From assembly GCA_030831265.1 (NCBI GenBank), contig JAURLM010000010.1:1-15869 (forward strand): a stretch of DNA of 15,869 nucleotides, in the 5' to 3' direction. The stretch is from Chloroflexota bacterium (lineage in GTDB: Bacteria; Chloroflexota; Dehalococcoidia; Lucifugimonadales; Lucifugimonadaceae). The stretch's first letter is position 1. Each line of letters opens with the position of its first letter. Below, piece after piece: positions 15,150 to 15,869 of this stretch. A program made the position numbers and the translations under genes. The notes under the pieces are model-generated. The model searched no databases. It saw nothing but the letters and a program-made list of their open reading frames with translations, and had not been told where the DNA came from.

Positions 15150-15869
15150 CTAGCGCGCCCGCCATTCGTGTATTGCGTATTTCGACTGGTATAGCTTTTC
15201 GTCGATTGAAACGCCGAGTCCCGGCTGCTCATATACGGTGTACGCACCGTCCTTGAACTCCGGGAACGCCCCATATATATGTGGGAAGTTGCGCTCATCT
15301 TCGAGCGAGACAAAAGTTTCCGTCGCTGCTCCAAAGGCTATCGCTGCGAATGTTCCGAACGTGCCGTTGCCGAAGTTATGCGGGATGGAACGGACGCCGG
15401 TACCTTTTAAGGCACTATCGATTTCGAGCCACTTGAGATATCCGGCGCTGACGATGTCTGGCTGATATCCGTCGATCAGCTTTTCGTCGATCAGGTCCTG
15501 GAACGTGTTGCTTATCGGTGCGCGATCCACCTCGCCACACACTAGCAGTGCCTTCGATCCGAGCTTTGCCTGCATCTCGCGCATTGCCCGGTATCCAGCC
15601 ACATCATGCGTGATCATCTCTTCGAGCCAGAAGATATTTGCAGGCAATGTTTCCCGTATGAAATCTTCCAGCAGATCAAGATGGCCGTCGTAGCCGAAGT
15701 TGGCATCTACATATATGTTGAAGTCCGGGCCAACCGCTTCCCGGACGGCCAGTACGACATCAGCGTCCCGGCGCATACCTGCCTCAGGCATCATCCACCG
15801 GCCACCGCGTCCGGTCTTGATCTTCAGGGCGCGATACCCAGCCGCCTTTGCTTCGGCCGCTTCTTCCGC
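15150..15869 (-). CDS. Enolase-superfamily enzyme, second paralogue (C-terminal part; 5' end outside window)
   Basis: The frame is open to the right edge, so only the last 239 residues are seen: most of the barrel, without the capping domain. The catalytic KIK motif lies near the edge (ALKIKTGRGG). Metal-ligand motifs are VDANFGYDG, FWLEEM and CGEVDR, and the histidine is in SIPHNFGN; the end is GLGVSIDEKL. Over 40 residues from the VDAN motif to GYR, about 26 are identical to the complete copy, so they are paralogues. The third metal motif differs (CGE here, DGE in the complete copy), which suggests different substrates or binding pockets. The stop lies 72 bases before the start of the complete copy; both are probably in one operon. 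The missing N-terminus is only a window limit, not a deletion. Confidence 0.9.
   Translation of the reverse strand, partial: AEEAAEAKAAGYRALKIKTGRGGRWMMPEAGMRRDADVVLAVREAVGPDFNIYVDANFGYDGHLDLLEDFIRETLPANIFWLEEMITHDVAGYRAMREMQAKLGSKALLVCGEVDRAPISNTFQDLIDEKLIDGYQPDIVSAGYLKWLEIDSALKGTGVRSIPHNFGNGTFGTFAAIAFGAATETFVSLEDERNFPHIYGAFPEFKDGAYTVYEQPGLGVSIDEKLYQSKYAIHEWRAR

Noticed and set aside
13866..15869. Classifying the enolase-superfamily genes as true glycolytic enolase
   Set aside because: The motifs KxK, VDAN, EEM and PHN are those of the mandelate racemase/muconate lactonizing branch, not of enolase.

Overview
The window looks like chromosome from a free-living bacterium of roughly balanced base composition. 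My best guess is a Chloroflexota lineage such as the marine SAR202 group. The basis is the mixture of enolase-superfamily (mandelate racemase/muconate lactonizing) paralogues, a lyase-like NHL propeller protein, oxidoreductases, and an ordinary RNase Y/YmdB housekeeping block. This assignment is inference from gene content; no rRNA or other marker is present. I see no phage genes, insertion sequences, CRISPR arrays or tRNA genes.

Layout. Left part (1-3488): the 5' end of a short-chain dehydrogenase runs leftward off the edge. Divergent from it are an NHL propeller protein that keeps the active-site residues of peptidyl-alpha-hydroxyglycine alpha-amidating lyase, then an aldo/keto reductase. 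These converge on a leftward FAD-dependent DAO-family oxidoreductase, and the two stop codons share one CTAG. This part reads as oxidative catabolism of small metabolites.

Middle (3489-8070): a 297-base stretch without a gene, a small membrane-anchored protein, and leucyl-tRNA synthetase (leftward, with an unusual and shortened KMSKS loop). A leftward MOSC-domain protein follows, and then a divergent promoter region.

Central-right (8071-12806): a rightward block of RNase Y, a YmdB-type metallophosphoesterase, a PHP-domain phosphoesterase overlapping it by 4 bases, the acyltransferase PlsY, and a zinc-ribbon/B-box-like four-helix membrane protein. The first three are all plausible RNA- or nucleotide-cleaving enzymes. 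A strong hairpin between rny and ymdB could terminate or process the transcript.

Right part (12831-15869): a leftward catabolic cluster, read in its own direction as a truncated enolase-superfamily protein, a second complete enolase-superfamily paralogue, and an NAD-dependent sugar epimerase/dehydratase. It is probably a sugar-acid or related hydroxy-acid pathway.

Nothing here is clearly a new defence or mobile system. The points I rate highest are the lyase-like propeller, the RNase Y-YmdB-PHP order, the LeuRS signature loop, and the tandem enolase paralogues.
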